Below, piece by piece: positions 43,909-52,513 of a stretch of DNA of 64,000 nt (positions are counted from its first letter, which is position 1; each line of letters begins with the position of its first letter). Location of the stretch: assembly GCF_000510725.1 (NCBI RefSeq), contig NZ_AZNZ01000001.1:124001-188000 (forward strand), read 5' to 3'. Source of the stretch: Pseudoxanthomonas sp. J31. Lineage in GTDB: Bacteria; Pseudomonadota; Gammaproteobacteria; Xanthomonadales; Xanthomonadaceae. A program made the position numbers and the translations under genes. A model generated the notes under the pieces. That model was not told where the DNA came from. It ran no database searches and worked only from the letters and a program-made list of their open reading frames with translations.

Positions 43909-44397
43909 ATGACCACGAACGAGCCGCATGACCCCGCCCTGGCCGCCGTGCGCGCGCAGCTGTGCGCGATCCCGCTGGCGCGCCAGATGCAGATCGAGAT
44001 CGTCCATGCCGGCGACGGCCGCCTGCGCCTGCGCGCGCCGCTGGCGCCCAACATCAACGACAAGGGCTCGGCCTTCGGCGGCAGCCTGGCCTCGCTGATG
44101 ACCCTGGCCGGCTGGGGCCTGGCCACCTGGCACCTGGCCCGCGCCGGGCACCCGGCCGACGTGTACGTGGCCGACAGCCACGTGCGCTACCTGGCGCCGC
44201 TGTACGACGCGCTGGAGGCGGAGGCCTGGCTGGAGGAAGGGCAGTGGGAGGATTTCCTCGCCACTTTCCGCCAGCGTGGCCGCGCGCGCTGCCGGATCGC
44301 CGCGCGCATCGCCCTGCCCGGCGGCGGCGATGCGACCGTGTTCAGCGGCCGCTACGTGGCCATGGCCGGCGGCCGCGCCGCCGGGGCCAGCTGCTAG
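43909..44397 (+). CDS. Hotdog-fold thioesterase, YiiD C-terminal-like
   Basis: A 162-residue protein matching the thioesterase domain at the C-terminus of YiiD. Landmarks are APLAPNINDKGSAFGGSLASLMTLAGWG (the Asn-Asp and Gly-Ser-Ala-Phe-Gly-Gly helix start) and DVYVADSHVRYLAPL. The GNAT domain of full-length YiiD is absent. It probably hydrolyses an acyl-CoA or acyl-ACP thioester of unknown chain. It is divergent from hemD across a 57-base gap and followed by a small exported protein. Confidence 0.8.
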   Translation: MTTNEPHDPALAAVRAQLCAIPLARQMQIEIVHAGDGRLRLRAPLAPNINDKGSAFGGSLASLMTLAGWGLATWHLARAGHPADVYVADSHVRYLAPLYDALEAEAWLEEGQWEDFLATFRQRGRARCRIAARIALPGGGDATVFSGRYVAMAGGRAAGASC

Positions 44398-44428
44398 CAT
44401 GCCGGCCATGGCCCGCCGGAGGACGACG

Positions 44429-44848
44429 ATGCGCATTCCAGGGATCCTGCTGCTGCTGGCGCTGTGCGCGCTGGTGCTGCCGGCGCATGCCATGGGCAAG
44501 CGCCAGGCGCAGGCCCTGGGCCAGGCGCAGGAGGCGTTCGCCGCGGCGGTGCGCTGGAGCGACTACGAGGCCGCGCTGCAGCTGGTCGATCCGGAATGGC
44601 TGGCCGCCCACCCGGTCAGCGGGCTGGAACTGGAGCGCTACCGCCAGCTGCAGGTGACCCGCTACCGCGAGGGCACCAGCTCGGTGCTGGCCGACGGCAC
44701 CGTCGCGCGCGAGATCGAGGTCGGCGCGGTCAACCGCCACACCCAGGCCGAGCGCACCGTGCGCTGGCGCGAGCTGTGGCGCTGGGACGCGCAGGCGCGG
44801 CGCTGGTGGCAGGTCTCCGGGCTGCCGGACTTCTGGGACGGGCACTAG
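44429..44848 (+). CDS. Small exported protein of unknown function
   Basis: A 139-residue protein with a signal peptide (PGILLLLALCALVLPAHA). The mature part is rich in Trp, Arg and Glu, with the pattern QAFAAAVRWSDYEAALQLVDPEWL and then ERTVRWRELWRWD, which suggests a small NTF2-like or lipocalin-like fold. I can assign no family with confidence. GGAGGA precedes ATG 44429 at a good distance, so it is translated well. It lies between a thioesterase gene and the rhodanese gene. Confidence 0.78.
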   Translation: MRIPGILLLLALCALVLPAHAMGKRQAQALGQAQEAFAAAVRWSDYEAALQLVDPEWLAAHPVSGLELERYRQLQVTRYREGTSSVLADGTVAREIEVGAVNRHTQAERTVRWRELWRWDAQARRWWQVSGLPDFWDGH

Positions 44849-44915
44849 CGGCGGCGCGGCGCGGGGCATGTGCGACAATCGCCGCCCCGTCCCATCCGCA
44901 TGAAGAACGCGCGCC

Positions 44916-45350
44916 GTGAATCTTGAGACCCTGATGGCCTTCGCCGGCCGCCACCCGATGCTGTCGCTGGCGCTGGCCGGTCTGACCGTGGCGATCATCT
45001 ACACCGAGATCATGCGCCTGCTGCGCGGCTACAAGGCGCTCAAGCCGTCGGAGCTGGCGCTGGTGGCCAACCAGCCCGGCGCCCTGGTGGTGGACCTGTC
45101 GGCGATCGCCGATTTCGAGAAGGGCCACATCGCCGGCAGCCGCAACATCATCCCCAGCCAGTTCGACCCGGCCGGCAAGCTGCTGGCCGGCGCGAAGCAG
45201 TCGCCGGTGGTGGTGGTGTGCCGCACCGGCATGGCCTCGGCCGGCGCCGCGCGCAAGCTGAAGAAGGCCGGCTTCGAGCAGGTGTACTGGCTCGACGGCG
45301 GGCTGGTCGCCTGGCAGGCCGCGGGCCTGCCCCTGGTCAAGGGCCGCTGA
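44916..45350 (+). CDS. Membrane-anchored rhodanese (YibN-like)
   Basis: A 144-residue protein with an N-terminal transmembrane helix (about residues 12-30) and one rhodanese domain. The catalytic Cys lies in VVCRTGMASAG (about residue 104) and the conserved FEKGHIAGSRNI strand precedes it. Rhodaneses transfer sulfane sulfur; the YibN group sits beside secB and gpsA in many gammaproteobacteria, as it does here. GTG 44916 was chosen because it begins just before the helix. A GACAAT upstream (about 44873) may be a -10 box. Confidence 0.88.
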   Translation: MNLETLMAFAGRHPMLSLALAGLTVAIIYTEIMRLLRGYKALKPSELALVANQPGALVVDLSAIADFEKGHIAGSRNIIPSQFDPAGKLLAGAKQSPVVVVCRTGMASAGAARKLKKAGFEQVYWLDGGLVAWQAAGLPLVKGR

Positions 45351-45392
45351 GCCCGGCCGCGCCCCGGGGCTACCCGCGTCCGGCGCACGTGC

Positions 45393-45431
45393 CATAATCC
45401 CGCGTTCCGTTCCCGGCCGGTTCAGCCGGCC
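45393..45431 (+). promoter_or_regulatory. Probable secB promoter and leader hairpin
   Basis: CATAAT (45393-45398) matches five of six -10 positions. Downstream, GGCCGG (45415-45420) pairs with CCGGCC (45426-45431) in the leader before secB. No clear -35 box is present. Confidence 0.4.
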
Positions 45432-45458
45432 ATCCAACCAGCGATTCCGGAGTCCGAA

Positions 45459-45995
45459 ATGTCCGACGAAACCACCAACGGCGCTGCCGCCCCCGCCCCG
45501 CAGGAAGCCGCCGGCGCGGCCTTCAGCGTCGAGAAGATCTACGTCAAGGACGTTTCCTTCGAGTCGCCCAATTCGCCGGCGATCTTCAACGAGCAGGGCC
45601 AGCCGGACCTGCAGCTGAACCTCAACCAGCGCGTGCAGCGCCTGAACGAGACCGCGTTCGAGGTCTCCCTGCGCGTCACCCTGACCTGCAAGGTCGGCGA
45701 GAAGACCGCCTACGTGGTCGAGGTCGACCAGGCCGGCGTGTTCGGCATCGCCGGCCTGCCGCCGCAGGGCGTGGACGTGCTGCTGGGCACCCAGTGCCCG
45801 AACATCCTGTTCCCGTACGTGCGCCAGCTGGTCAGCGACCTGGTCCAGGCCGGCGGCTTCCCGCCGTTCCTGCTGCAGCCGATCAACTTCGACGCGCTGT
45901 ACGCCGAGACCCTGCGCCAGCGCCAGGCCCAGGCCGCGCAGCAGCAGGCCGCCGAGGGCGACGCGGCCTCGGCCGAGCCGGCCGGCAACGCCTGA
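45459..45995 (+). CDS. secB: Protein-export chaperone SecB
   Basis: A 178-residue SecB, which keeps preproteins unfolded and hands them to SecA. The core runs from [22 protein letters not shown] to the acidic C-terminal tail, with the family's [13 protein letters not shown] and [17 protein letters not shown] stretches. The N-terminal extension of about 24 residues is Ala/Pro-rich, longer than in E. coli. ATG 45459 has GGAGT upstream. gpsA follows after 22 bases, matching the common secB-gpsA order. Confidence 0.96.
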   Translation: MSDETTNGAAAPAPQEAAGAAFSVEKIYVKDVSFESPNSPAIFNEQGQPDLQLNLNQRVQRLNETAFEVSLRVTLTCKVGEKTAYVVEVDQAGVFGIAGLPPQGVDVLLGTQCPNILFPYVRQLVSDLVQAGGFPPFLLQPINFDALYAETLRQRQAQAAQQQAAEGDAASAEPAGNA

Positions 45996-46017
45996 TCCGG
46001 CGGCAAACGCGCATCCG

Positions 46018-47049
46018 ATGACTGCCGCAACCGGCAGCAGCAGGCTGGCGGTCCTCGGGGCCGGGTCGTGGGGCACCGCCCTGGCGACCCTGACCGCCCG
46101 CAACGGCCTGGCCACCACCCTGTGGGGCCGGGACGCGGTGGTGGTCGAGGCCATCGACCAGCGCCACGAGAACCCGCGCTACCTCCCGGGCATCCCGCTG
46201 CCCGGGAACCTGCGTGCCACCACCGACCTGGCCGCGGCCGTCGCCGGCTGCGACTGGGTGCTGGTGGTGGTGCCCTCGCATGCCTTCACCGAGACCCTGC
46301 ACGCGCTCAAGCCGCTGCTGCCGGCCGGTGCCGGCGTGGCCTGGGCGACCAAGGGCTTCGAGCCCGGCTCCGGCCGCTTCCTGCACGAGGTTGCCGCCGA
46401 CGTGCTCGGCCCGGGCGTGCCGCTGGCCGTGGTCACCGGCCCCTCGTTCGCCAAGGAAGTCACCCTGGGCCTGCCCACCGCGGTGACCGTGCACGGCGAG
46501 GACCCGGCGTTTACCCGCAAGGTCGCCGCGGCCTTGCACGGCCCCGCGTTCCGCGCCTACACCGGCGACGACATGGTCGGCGCCGAGCTGGGCGGGGCGA
46601 TGAAGAACGTGCTGGCGGTGGCCACCGGCGTGGCCGACGGCATGGAGCTGGGCCTCAATGCCCGTGCCGGCCTGATCACCCGCGGCCTCAACGAGATGCT
46701 GCGCCTGGCCGCGGCGATCGGCGCGCGCCCGGAGACCCTGATGGGCCTGGCCGGCCTCGGCGACCTGGTGCTGACCTGCACCGGCGACCTGTCGCGCAAC
46801 CGCCGCCTGGGCCTGGCCCTGGGCCGTGGCAAGGAGCTGCACGAGGCGGTGCGCGAGATCGGCCAGGTGGTCGAATCGGTGCAGACCGCCAACGAGGTCA
46901 TGCGCCTGGCTAACCGCCACGGCGTGGAACTGCCGATCTCCGCCGGCGTGCACGCCGTGCTGCACGGCGAACTGACCCCGCGCCAGGGCCTGGAGCAGCT
47001 GCTGGCCCGCGAACAGAAGCCGGAATACCCGGAAACCCTGTTCCGCTGA
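46018..47049 (+). CDS. gpsA: Glycerol-3-phosphate dehydrogenase (NAD(P)+)
   Basis: A 343-residue cytoplasmic enzyme that reduces dihydroxyacetone phosphate to sn-glycerol-3-phosphate for phospholipid synthesis. It has the N-terminal dinucleotide motif [11 protein letters not shown], the catalytic lysines in ATKGFEP and AMKNVLA, the GPSFAKEV segment and the [13 protein letters not shown] region. The length is standard. ATG 46018 follows secB directly. A stem-loop lies downstream. It works ahead of PlsC-type acyltransferases such as the one at 26.2 kb. Confidence 0.96.
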   Translation: MTAATGSSRLAVLGAGSWGTALATLTARNGLATTLWGRDAVVVEAIDQRHENPRYLPGIPLPGNLRATTDLAAAVAGCDWVLVVVPSHAFTETLHALKPLLPAGAGVAWATKGFEPGSGRFLHEVAADVLGPGVPLAVVTGPSFAKEVTLGLPTAVTVHGEDPAFTRKVAAALHGPAFRAYTGDDMVGAELGGAMKNVLAVATGVADGMELGLNARAGLITRGLNEMLRLAAAIGARPETLMGLAGLGDLVLTCTGDLSRNRRLGLALGRGKELHEAVREIGQVVESVQTANEVMRLANRHGVELPISAGVHAVLHGELTPRQGLEQLLAREQKPEYPETLFR

Positions 47050-47055
47050 GGGCTG

Positions 47056-47078
47056 CCCGCGCCGGCTCGCGGCGCGGG
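47056..47078 (+). terminator. Stem-loop after gpsA
   Basis: CCCGCGCCG (47056-47064) pairs perfectly with CGGCGCGGG (47070-47078) around five bases, shortly after the gpsA stop. No T-run follows. Confidence 0.55.
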
Positions 47079-47171
47079 TCCCCGTGATGACGGATCGACC
47101 GGAGCCGCCATCGCAGGCGGCGGCCCGGCGTAGCCGCCGCCGCGGAAGCCGCCTCAGCACCTGCCCTCATC

Positions 47172-47198
47172 AGCACATGAGCACATGCCATGCATGGC
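47172..47198. promoter_or_regulatory. Tandem repeat and palindrome upstream of the redox cluster
   Basis: AGCACATG occurs twice in tandem (47172-47179 and 47180-47187) and runs into the perfect 12-bp palindrome GCCATGCATGGC (47187-47198). The element ends 81 bases before the start of the thioredoxin-like gene. It could be an operator. No regulator is assigned. Confidence 0.35.
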
Positions 47199-47279
47199 GT
47201 GGGTTTTCGCGTGGACGCCGCCGCGTGCCGCTTCCTACATTCGTTGCCCCGGAGGCATCCCCAACGACGAGGTGAGGCA

Positions 47280-48632
47280 ATGAAGGCAGTTGCAGCGCTG
47301 CTGTGGTCAGGCACCGCATTGCTGGCCACGCTCCTGCCGGCCGCCGCCGCCGAGGCCGCCGCGCGCTTCCCGAAGGAAGGCATCTGGCGCGGCGAGTTCA
47401 CGGTGGACGGCGACCCGATCCCGTTCAACTTCGAGGTCCGGGGCCGCGACGCGGCCGACGCCAGCTTCGAGCTGATCAACGGTTCGCGCCGCGATCGCTT
47501 CGTGGTCGAGCGCGTGTCCGACGACACCCTGTCCGTGCCGATGAACACCTACGACGCCGCCCTGGTGTTCACCGTGCGCGACGACGGCACCCTCGCCGGC
47601 GAGTACCGCGACCTGGTGCCCAGCCGCAACGGCGCGCGCAACATCCCGTTCACCGCCGAGCACGGCAAGGCCTGGCGCTTCGTCGAACCCGGCCGCGAGC
47701 AGCCGGCCGGGGTCGACCTCAGCGGCAAGTGGGCGTTGCAGCAGTCCGACCAGGCGCGCCTGCGCGACGACAACCCCGACGAGCGCCGCAACCGCCGCAA
47801 CCAGGTCGGCCTGTTCCAGCAGCAGGGCAACCGCCTGACCGGCGTGATCATGACCGCGGTGGGCGACTCGCGTGAGCTGGAGGGCGTGGTCCAGGGCAAC
47901 CGCTTCTGGCTGTCGCACTTCAGCGGCCCCAGCCCGCGCCTGATCAAGGGCACGATCGACGAGGATGGCAACCTGCAGGGCGTGTCCGGCTCGGGCATCT
48001 ACAACGTGGTGCGCTTCGAGGGCCGCAAGGACCCGGCGGCCGAGCTGCCCGACCCCTACCAGCTGACCTTCCTCAAGGACGGGCAGAAGCGCATCGACTT
48101 CAGCTTCCCCGACCTGCAGGGCCGCACCGTCTCCCTGCGCGACGACAAGTACAAGGGCAAGGTGGTGATCGTCGAGGTGATCGGCACCTGGTGCCCGAAC
48201 TGCACCGACCAGACCTACTTCCTGGCGCCGTGGTTCAGGCAGAACAGGCACCGCGGGGTCGAGGCGGTGGCGGTCGCGTTCGAGCAGGAGGACAGCTTCG
48301 AGTACTTCCAGAAAGTGCTGGGCAAGTTCAAGCAGTACTTCGACATCCAGTACGACATCGTGTTCGGCGGCATCGCCGACAAGAAGGTGGCGACCGAGAA
48401 GCTGCAGGGCGTGAACTACCTGGCCGCGTTCCCGACCACCTTCATCATCGACCGCAAGGGCGAGGTGCGCGAGATCTACACCGGCTACACCGGCACCGTG
48501 ACCGGCGAGTACTACGAGCAGTACGTGGCCCGCTTCAACGCGCTGCTTGACGAACTGCTGGCCGAGCCGGACCCGTACGCCAGCGCCGATGCCGGCACTG
48601 CGCCGCCGGCCACGCTGGCCGCCGCACCCTGA
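47280..48632 (+). CDS. Exported thioredoxin-like (TlpA/peroxiredoxin-fold) protein
   Basis: A 450-residue exported protein. After a signal peptide (about residues 1-25), an N-terminal beta-rich half (about 30-280) has no known domain that I can name. The C-terminal half is a thioredoxin fold with FSFPDLQGRTVSLRDDKYKGK and the redox CxxC motif TWCPNC (about residue 304), then FPTTFIIDRKGEVREIYTG. This is the AhpC/TSA-redoxin-TlpA type, probably a thiol-disulfide reductase in the periplasm. ATG 47280 has GAGG upstream. The DsbD-alpha-like, dihaem and DsbD genes follow, which fits a role receiving electrons from DsbD. Confidence 0.82.
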   Translation: MKAVAALLWSGTALLATLLPAAAAEAAARFPKEGIWRGEFTVDGDPIPFNFEVRGRDAADASFELINGSRRDRFVVERVSDDTLSVPMNTYDAALVFTVRDDGTLAGEYRDLVPSRNGARNIPFTAEHGKAWRFVEPGREQPAGVDLSGKWALQQSDQARLRDDNPDERRNRRNQVGLFQQQGNRLTGVIMTAVGDSRELEGVVQGNRFWLSHFSGPSPRLIKGTIDEDGNLQGVSGSGIYNVVRFEGRKDPAAELPDPYQLTFLKDGQKRIDFSFPDLQGRTVSLRDDKYKGKVVIVEVIGTWCPNCTDQTYFLAPWFRQNRHRGVEAVAVAFEQEDSFEYFQKVLGKFKQYFDIQYDIVFGGIADKKVATEKLQGVNYLAAFPTTFIIDRKGEVREIYTGYTGTVTGEYYEQYVARFNALLDELLAEPDPYASADAGTAPPATLAAAP

Positions 48633-48636
48633 ACCC

Positions 48637-48664
48637 GGCGCCTGCCGCGGCGGCGGCAGGCGCC
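48637..48664 (+). terminator. Stem-loop between the redoxin and DsbD-alpha-like genes
   Basis: GGCGCCTGCCG (48637-48647) pairs perfectly with CGGCAGGCGCC (48654-48664) around six bases, 4 bases after the stop. It may partly end transcription or set different mRNA levels within the cluster. No T-run follows. Confidence 0.5.
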
Positions 48665-48683
48665 ATCGCAACGAGGAAGCACC

Positions 48684-49160
48684 ATGAGGGACTGGAAACA
48701 GGCCGCCCGCGGCCTGCTGCTGGGCGCGCTCGCCCTCGCCGCGGCGCCGGCGCCGGCGCAGGAAGAAGTGGAACTGGACTGGCGCTGGCGCGCCGAAGCG
48801 GTGCCCGGCGCGCCGGGCGAGGTCGAGCTGGTGGCCAGCGTGCCGGTGCGCCCGGGCTGGATCGTGTACGCCGCCGGCTTCGACGCCGGGGACTTCGGGC
48901 CGCGCCCGGCGCGGCTGGCGGTGGAGTCCGGCGGCCAGGCGCTGCAGCCGCTGCGCGCGGAAGGCGCGCAGGAACGCAGCGGCAGCAACTTCGCCGGCGA
49001 GTACCGCTATGCCTACTTCGCCGGGCAGGCCACCTTCCGCCAGCGCGTGCGCCTGGAGCCGGGCGCGCGCGAGGTCAGCGGCACCCTGGCCGGGCAGAGC
49101 TGCCACGAGGGCAGCGGGCTGTGCACCCTGTTCAAGGCACCGTTCGCCGTCGTGCCGTGA
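48684..49160 (+). CDS. Stand-alone DsbD N-terminal (alpha)-like domain protein
   Basis: A 158-residue exported protein with a signal peptide (GLLLGALALAAAPAPA). The mature part resembles the immunoglobulin-like N-terminal domain of DsbD: WIVYAAGFDAGDFGP near residue 65 and a C-terminal pair of cysteines in SCHEGSGLCTLF (near residues 142 and 149), spaced as in the redox pair of DsbD-alpha. The membrane and C-terminal domains are missing, but a complete DsbD lies 1 kb downstream with its own such domain. It may pass electrons from DsbD to other periplasmic proteins. The dihaem gene follows after 8 bases. Confidence 0.77.
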   Translation: MRDWKQAARGLLLGALALAAAPAPAQEEVELDWRWRAEAVPGAPGEVELVASVPVRPGWIVYAAGFDAGDFGPRPARLAVESGGQALQPLRAEGAQERSGSNFAGEYRYAYFAGQATFRQRVRLEPGAREVSGTLAGQSCHEGSGLCTLFKAPFAVVP

Positions 49161-49168
49161 GGAATGCC

Positions 49169-50206
49169 GTGGACGCTGCCGCTTTGCGCACGCGCCGCCG
49201 CCGTCGTGGCCACGGGCCGCGCCTGCTGCTGGGCCTGGCCCTGGCCGCCGCGGGCCTGGCCGCGCTGCCGTGGCTGGCCGGCGCGGCCGCCACCGCCACC
49301 GGCGCACCGGCCGCCGCCGACCTGCCCGCGCTGCGGGTGGAGCTGGGCCGGCGCCTGTTCTTCGACCCGCTGCTGTCCTCCGACCGCAGCACCAGCTGCG
49401 CGTCCTGCCACCGCCCCGAGCGCGCCTTCGCCGACGACGTGCCGGTAAGCGCCGGCGTGGGCGGACGCCTGGGCCGGCGCAACACGCCCTCGGTGCTCAA
49501 TGTCGCCGCGCGCACCTCGATGTTCTGGGACGGCCGCGCCGAGACCCTGGAGGAGCAGGCGATCTTCCCGATCGAGAACCCGCTGGAGATGGACCTGCCA
49601 CTGGAGCAGGCGCTGGCGCGGCTCAACGCCGACCCGTCCTACCGCGCCGCGTTCGAGGCCGCCTACGGCGGTCCGGCCACCGCGCGCAGCCTTGGCCGGG
49701 CCCTGGCTGCGTACCAGAAGACCCTCGAGTCCGGCGATTCGCCCTACGACCGCTACGCGCGCGGCGACGACGGCGCCATCAGCGAGGCGGCGCGCCGCGG
49801 CCGCCTGCTGTTCATCGGCAAGGGCAAGTGCGCGGACTGCCATTCCGGCGAGGACTTCACCTCCGACCGCTTCCGCAACATCGGCCTGTACGACGGCGCC
49901 GGGCTCGCCGACCGTGGCCGCGGCGAAGTCACCGGCAACCCGGCCGATGACGGCCAGTTCAAGGTGCCCTCGCTGCGCAACGTGGCGGTGACCGCGCCGT
50001 ACATGCACAACGGCATGTTCGCCACCCTGCGCGAGGTGCTGGAGTACTACAACGACCCGGACCGCGTGGTACCCGGCGCCCACGGCCGCGATGCCTCGAT
50101 GGCCGGCCCGCTGGGCCTGGACGCGCAGGAGCTGGACGACTTGGAGGCCTTCCTGGTGTCGCTGACCGACGCGCGTTACGCGCCGCTGCTGGAGGCGCGG
50201 CGATGA
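49169..50206 (+). CDS. Dihaem cytochrome c peroxidase family protein
   Basis: A 345-residue exported protein with a signal-anchor (LLLGLALAAAGLAALPWL) after a very basic start. Two c-type haem motifs are present: CASCH (near residue 75) and CADCH (near 220), in the order of the CcpA/MauG family, with the AYMHNGMF-type axial segment (APYMHNGMF) near 280. Members reduce hydrogen peroxide or modify proteins with high-valent iron. ADLPALRVELGRRLFFDP is the typical N-terminal stretch. GTG 49169 has GAGGA upstream; GTG 49157 is an alternative. Its stop overlaps the dsbD ATG (ATGA). Confidence 0.87.
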   Translation: MDAAALRTRRRRRGHGPRLLLGLALAAAGLAALPWLAGAAATATGAPAAADLPALRVELGRRLFFDPLLSSDRSTSCASCHRPERAFADDVPVSAGVGGRLGRRNTPSVLNVAARTSMFWDGRAETLEEQAIFPIENPLEMDLPLEQALARLNADPSYRAAFEAAYGGPATARSLGRALAAYQKTLESGDSPYDRYARGDDGAISEAARRGRLLFIGKGKCADCHSGEDFTSDRFRNIGLYDGAGLADRGRGEVTGNPADDGQFKVPSLRNVAVTAPYMHNGMFATLREVLEYYNDPDRVVPGAHGRDASMAGPLGLDAQELDDLEAFLVSLTDARYAPLLEARR

Positions 50207-51999
50207 GCGCGGTCGCCATGCCCCGTACCCTGCGCGCGCGCTGGCCGTTGCTTGGCGCATTGCTTGCCGGCGCCGTGGTCCCGTCGCTGCATGCGAAGGA
50301 CACAGGACCGCCGGGCCTGCTGCCGGTGGAGCAGGCGTTCGCCCTGGACGCGCGGCTGCAGTCGCCGACCCGGCTGCGCCTGCACTGGCGCGTGGCCGAC
50401 GACTACTACCTCTACCGCGAACGCATCCACGTACGCGCGCTGGACGATGCGCCGGCGCCGGAACTGCGGTTGCCGCCGGGCGTGGCCAAGGACGACCCGT
50501 ACCTCGGGCCGGTCGAGGTCTACCGCGGCGAGGCAAGCGCCGAGGTCGTGCTGGCGGCGCCCGCGGCGCCGGCCACGGCCACCCGCCTGCGCGTGGTGGT
50601 GCAGGGCTGCCACGAGGTCGAGCCGCTGGTCTGCTATCCGCCGCACGCCACGGTGCTGCGGATCGACGGCGGCCTCGTGCGGGTGGAAGGCGCGCCGGAC
50701 GCGGGCGCCACCGCCACCGTAGCCGTGGATGCCGGGGTAGCCGGCGCGACGGGATCCGGAACCGCCGCAGCCGCCGCCACCGGCGCTCCGGCCGTGGCCG
50801 CGCTGCTGCTGTCGGCCGTGCTTGGCGGCCTGCTGCTCAACCTGATGCCCTGCGTGCTGCCGGTGCTGTCGCTGAAGGTATTGTCGCTGGCCGGATCCGG
50901 CGGCTCGCCGCGCCATGCGCGCCACCGCGCGCTGGCCTATACCGCCGGCGTGCTGCTGGCCTTCGCCGCGCTTGGCGCCATCGTGCTGGCCCTGCGCGGC
51001 GCCGGCCTGGCCGTGGGCTGGGGCTTCCAGCTGCAGCAGCCGGTGGTGGTCGCGTTCCTGGCATGGGTGATGCTGGCATTGGGCCTGTCGCTGTCGGGCG
51101 TGGTCCTGATCGGCACCCGCCTGGGCGGCGCCGGCCAGGCCCTGGCAGGCCGCGACGGGTTGGGGGGCGATTTCTCCACCGGCGTGCTGGCGGTGGTGGT
51201 AGCCAGCCCCTGCACCGCGCCGTTCATGGGCGTGGCCCTGGCCGCGGCCTTTGCGCTCCCGGTCGCGGCCGCGCTGGGTGTGTTCCTGGCGCTGGGGCTC
51301 GGGCTGGCGCTGCCGTTCCTGCTGGCGGGCTTCGTCCCGGCGCTGGCCACGCGCCTGCCGCGCCCGGGGCCGTGGATGGAAACCCTCAAGCAGGCGCTGG
51401 CCTTCCCGCTGTACGCCACCTCCGCGTGGCTGGCCTGGGTGCTGGTGCGCCAGCACGGCAGCGAGGCCCTGGGCTGGCTGCTGGCCGGGATGCTGTGGCT
51501 GGCACTGGCGCTGTGGGCCAGCGAGCGCCTGCGCCACGTCGGCAACGGCGGACCGCGGCTTGCGGCCTTGCTGCTGGCGCTGGTCGCGGCCTGGCCGCTG
51601 TACCGGATCCACGCCCTGCCGACGGCGGCACCGGAGCCGGCGCGGCAAGCGGCCGACGGCAGCCTGCCGTACTCGGCGCAGGCGCTGGCGCGGCTGCGCG
51701 CCGACGGCCGCACCGTGTTCGTGAACATGACCGCCGACTGGTGCGTGACCTGCAAGGCCAACGAGCGCCGGGTGTTCGCGCGCGCGCCGTTCCGGACCGC
51801 CCTGCATCGCAGCGGTGCGGTCTACCTCAAGGGCGACTGGACCCGGATGGATCCGGAGATCACCGCGTTCCTGCGCGAGCACGGCGCGGTCGGGGTGCCG
51901 CTGTACGTGGTGTTCCGCCCCGGGGGCGCCGGCCGGGTGCTGTCCACCGTTCCCACCGAGGCCCAGGTCGAGGCCGCGCTGCAGGGAGATGCCTCATGA
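50203..51999 (+). CDS. dsbD: Thiol:disulfide interchange protein DsbD
   Basis: A 598-residue, three-part electron conduit. After the signal peptide, the periplasmic alpha domain (about residues 30-165) holds its redox pair in VQGCHEVEPLVCYPP. The membrane domain (about 195-480) has eight helices and the two cysteines in LMPCVLPVLSLK and ASPCTAPFMG. The C-terminal thioredoxin-like gamma domain has DWCVTCK (about 520). It carries electrons from cytoplasmic thioredoxin to periplasmic thiol proteins and cytochrome c maturation. ATG 50203 overlaps the dihaem stop, and the TlpA-like start overlaps its stop. Order and coupling support a working redox unit. Confidence 0.94.
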   Translation: MSAVAMPRTLRARWPLLGALLAGAVVPSLHAKDTGPPGLLPVEQAFALDARLQSPTRLRLHWRVADDYYLYRERIHVRALDDAPAPELRLPPGVAKDDPYLGPVEVYRGEASAEVVLAAPAAPATATRLRVVVQGCHEVEPLVCYPPHATVLRIDGGLVRVEGAPDAGATATVAVDAGVAGATGSGTAAAAATGAPAVAALLLSAVLGGLLLNLMPCVLPVLSLKVLSLAGSGGSPRHARHRALAYTAGVLLAFAALGAIVLALRGAGLAVGWGFQLQQPVVVAFLAWVMLALGLSLSGVVLIGTRLGGAGQALAGRDGLGGDFSTGVLAVVVASPCTAPFMGVALAAAFALPVAAALGVFLALGLGLALPFLLAGFVPALATRLPRPGPWMETLKQALAFPLYATSAWLAWVLVRQHGSEALGWLLAGMLWLALALWASERLRHVGNGGPRLAALLLALVAAWPLYRIHALPTAAPEPARQAADGSLPYSAQALARLRADGRTVFVNMTADWCVTCKANERRVFARAPFRTALHRSGAVYLKGDWTRMDPEITAFLREHGAVGVPLYVVFRPGGAGRVLSTVPTEAQVEAALQGDAS

Positions 52000-52472
52000 A
52001 ACGCACGTCCGCCCGCGCGCGCCACCGCCGCTTCGCCTGGCTGCCCCTGGTGCTGTGCGCCGCCATCGCCCAGGCCGCTGCGCCCGCGCACGCGCCGCCG
52101 CTGGAGCAGTGGCGCGGCCAGCCGGTGCTGCTGAACTACTGGGCGACCTGGTGCGCGCCGTGCCTGCGCGAGATGCCGGAGCTGGATGCCTTCGCCGCCG
52201 CGCAGGCCGGCAAGCGCGCGGTGCAGGTGGTGGGCATCGCCCTGGACGAGCCGGCCAGCGTGCAGGCCTACCTCGCGCGGCGGCCGGTGCGCTACCCGGT
52301 GTTGGTCGAGGCCGTGGACTACGGCCAGGCCGGCAGTTCCGCGCGCTATGGCAACCGCCTGGGTGTGCTGCCGTACTCGGTCCTGCTCGACGCGCAGGGC
52401 AGGGTGCTGCGCAGCAAGGCCGGCCCGCTCACCGCCGCCGAACTGGCGGCCTGGACGGCGGCGGCGCGCTGA
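51996..52472 (+). CDS. TlpA-like thioredoxin-fold protein
   Basis: A 158-residue exported thiol-disulfide reductase with a signal peptide (LPLVLCAAIAQAAA). The thioredoxin core starts with QPVLLNYWATWCAPCLREMPEL; its WCAPC motif (Cys near residues 47 and 50) is typical of TlpA/ResA proteins that reduce apocytochrome c or copper-chaperone thiols. The cis-Pro lies in GVLPYSVLLD. ATG 51996 overlaps the dsbD stop by ATGA, so DsbD is the likely electron donor. The YceI gene follows after 41 bases. Confidence 0.9.
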   Translation: MKRTSARARHRRFAWLPLVLCAAIAQAAAPAHAPPLEQWRGQPVLLNYWATWCAPCLREMPELDAFAAAQAGKRAVQVVGIALDEPASVQAYLARRPVRYPVLVEAVDYGQAGSSARYGNRLGVLPYSVLLDAQGRVLRSKAGPLTAAELAAWTAAAR

Positions 52473-52513
52473 GCCGCCGCCGTGCATTCCTTCCACGACC
52501 CCGGAGTCCCGCC

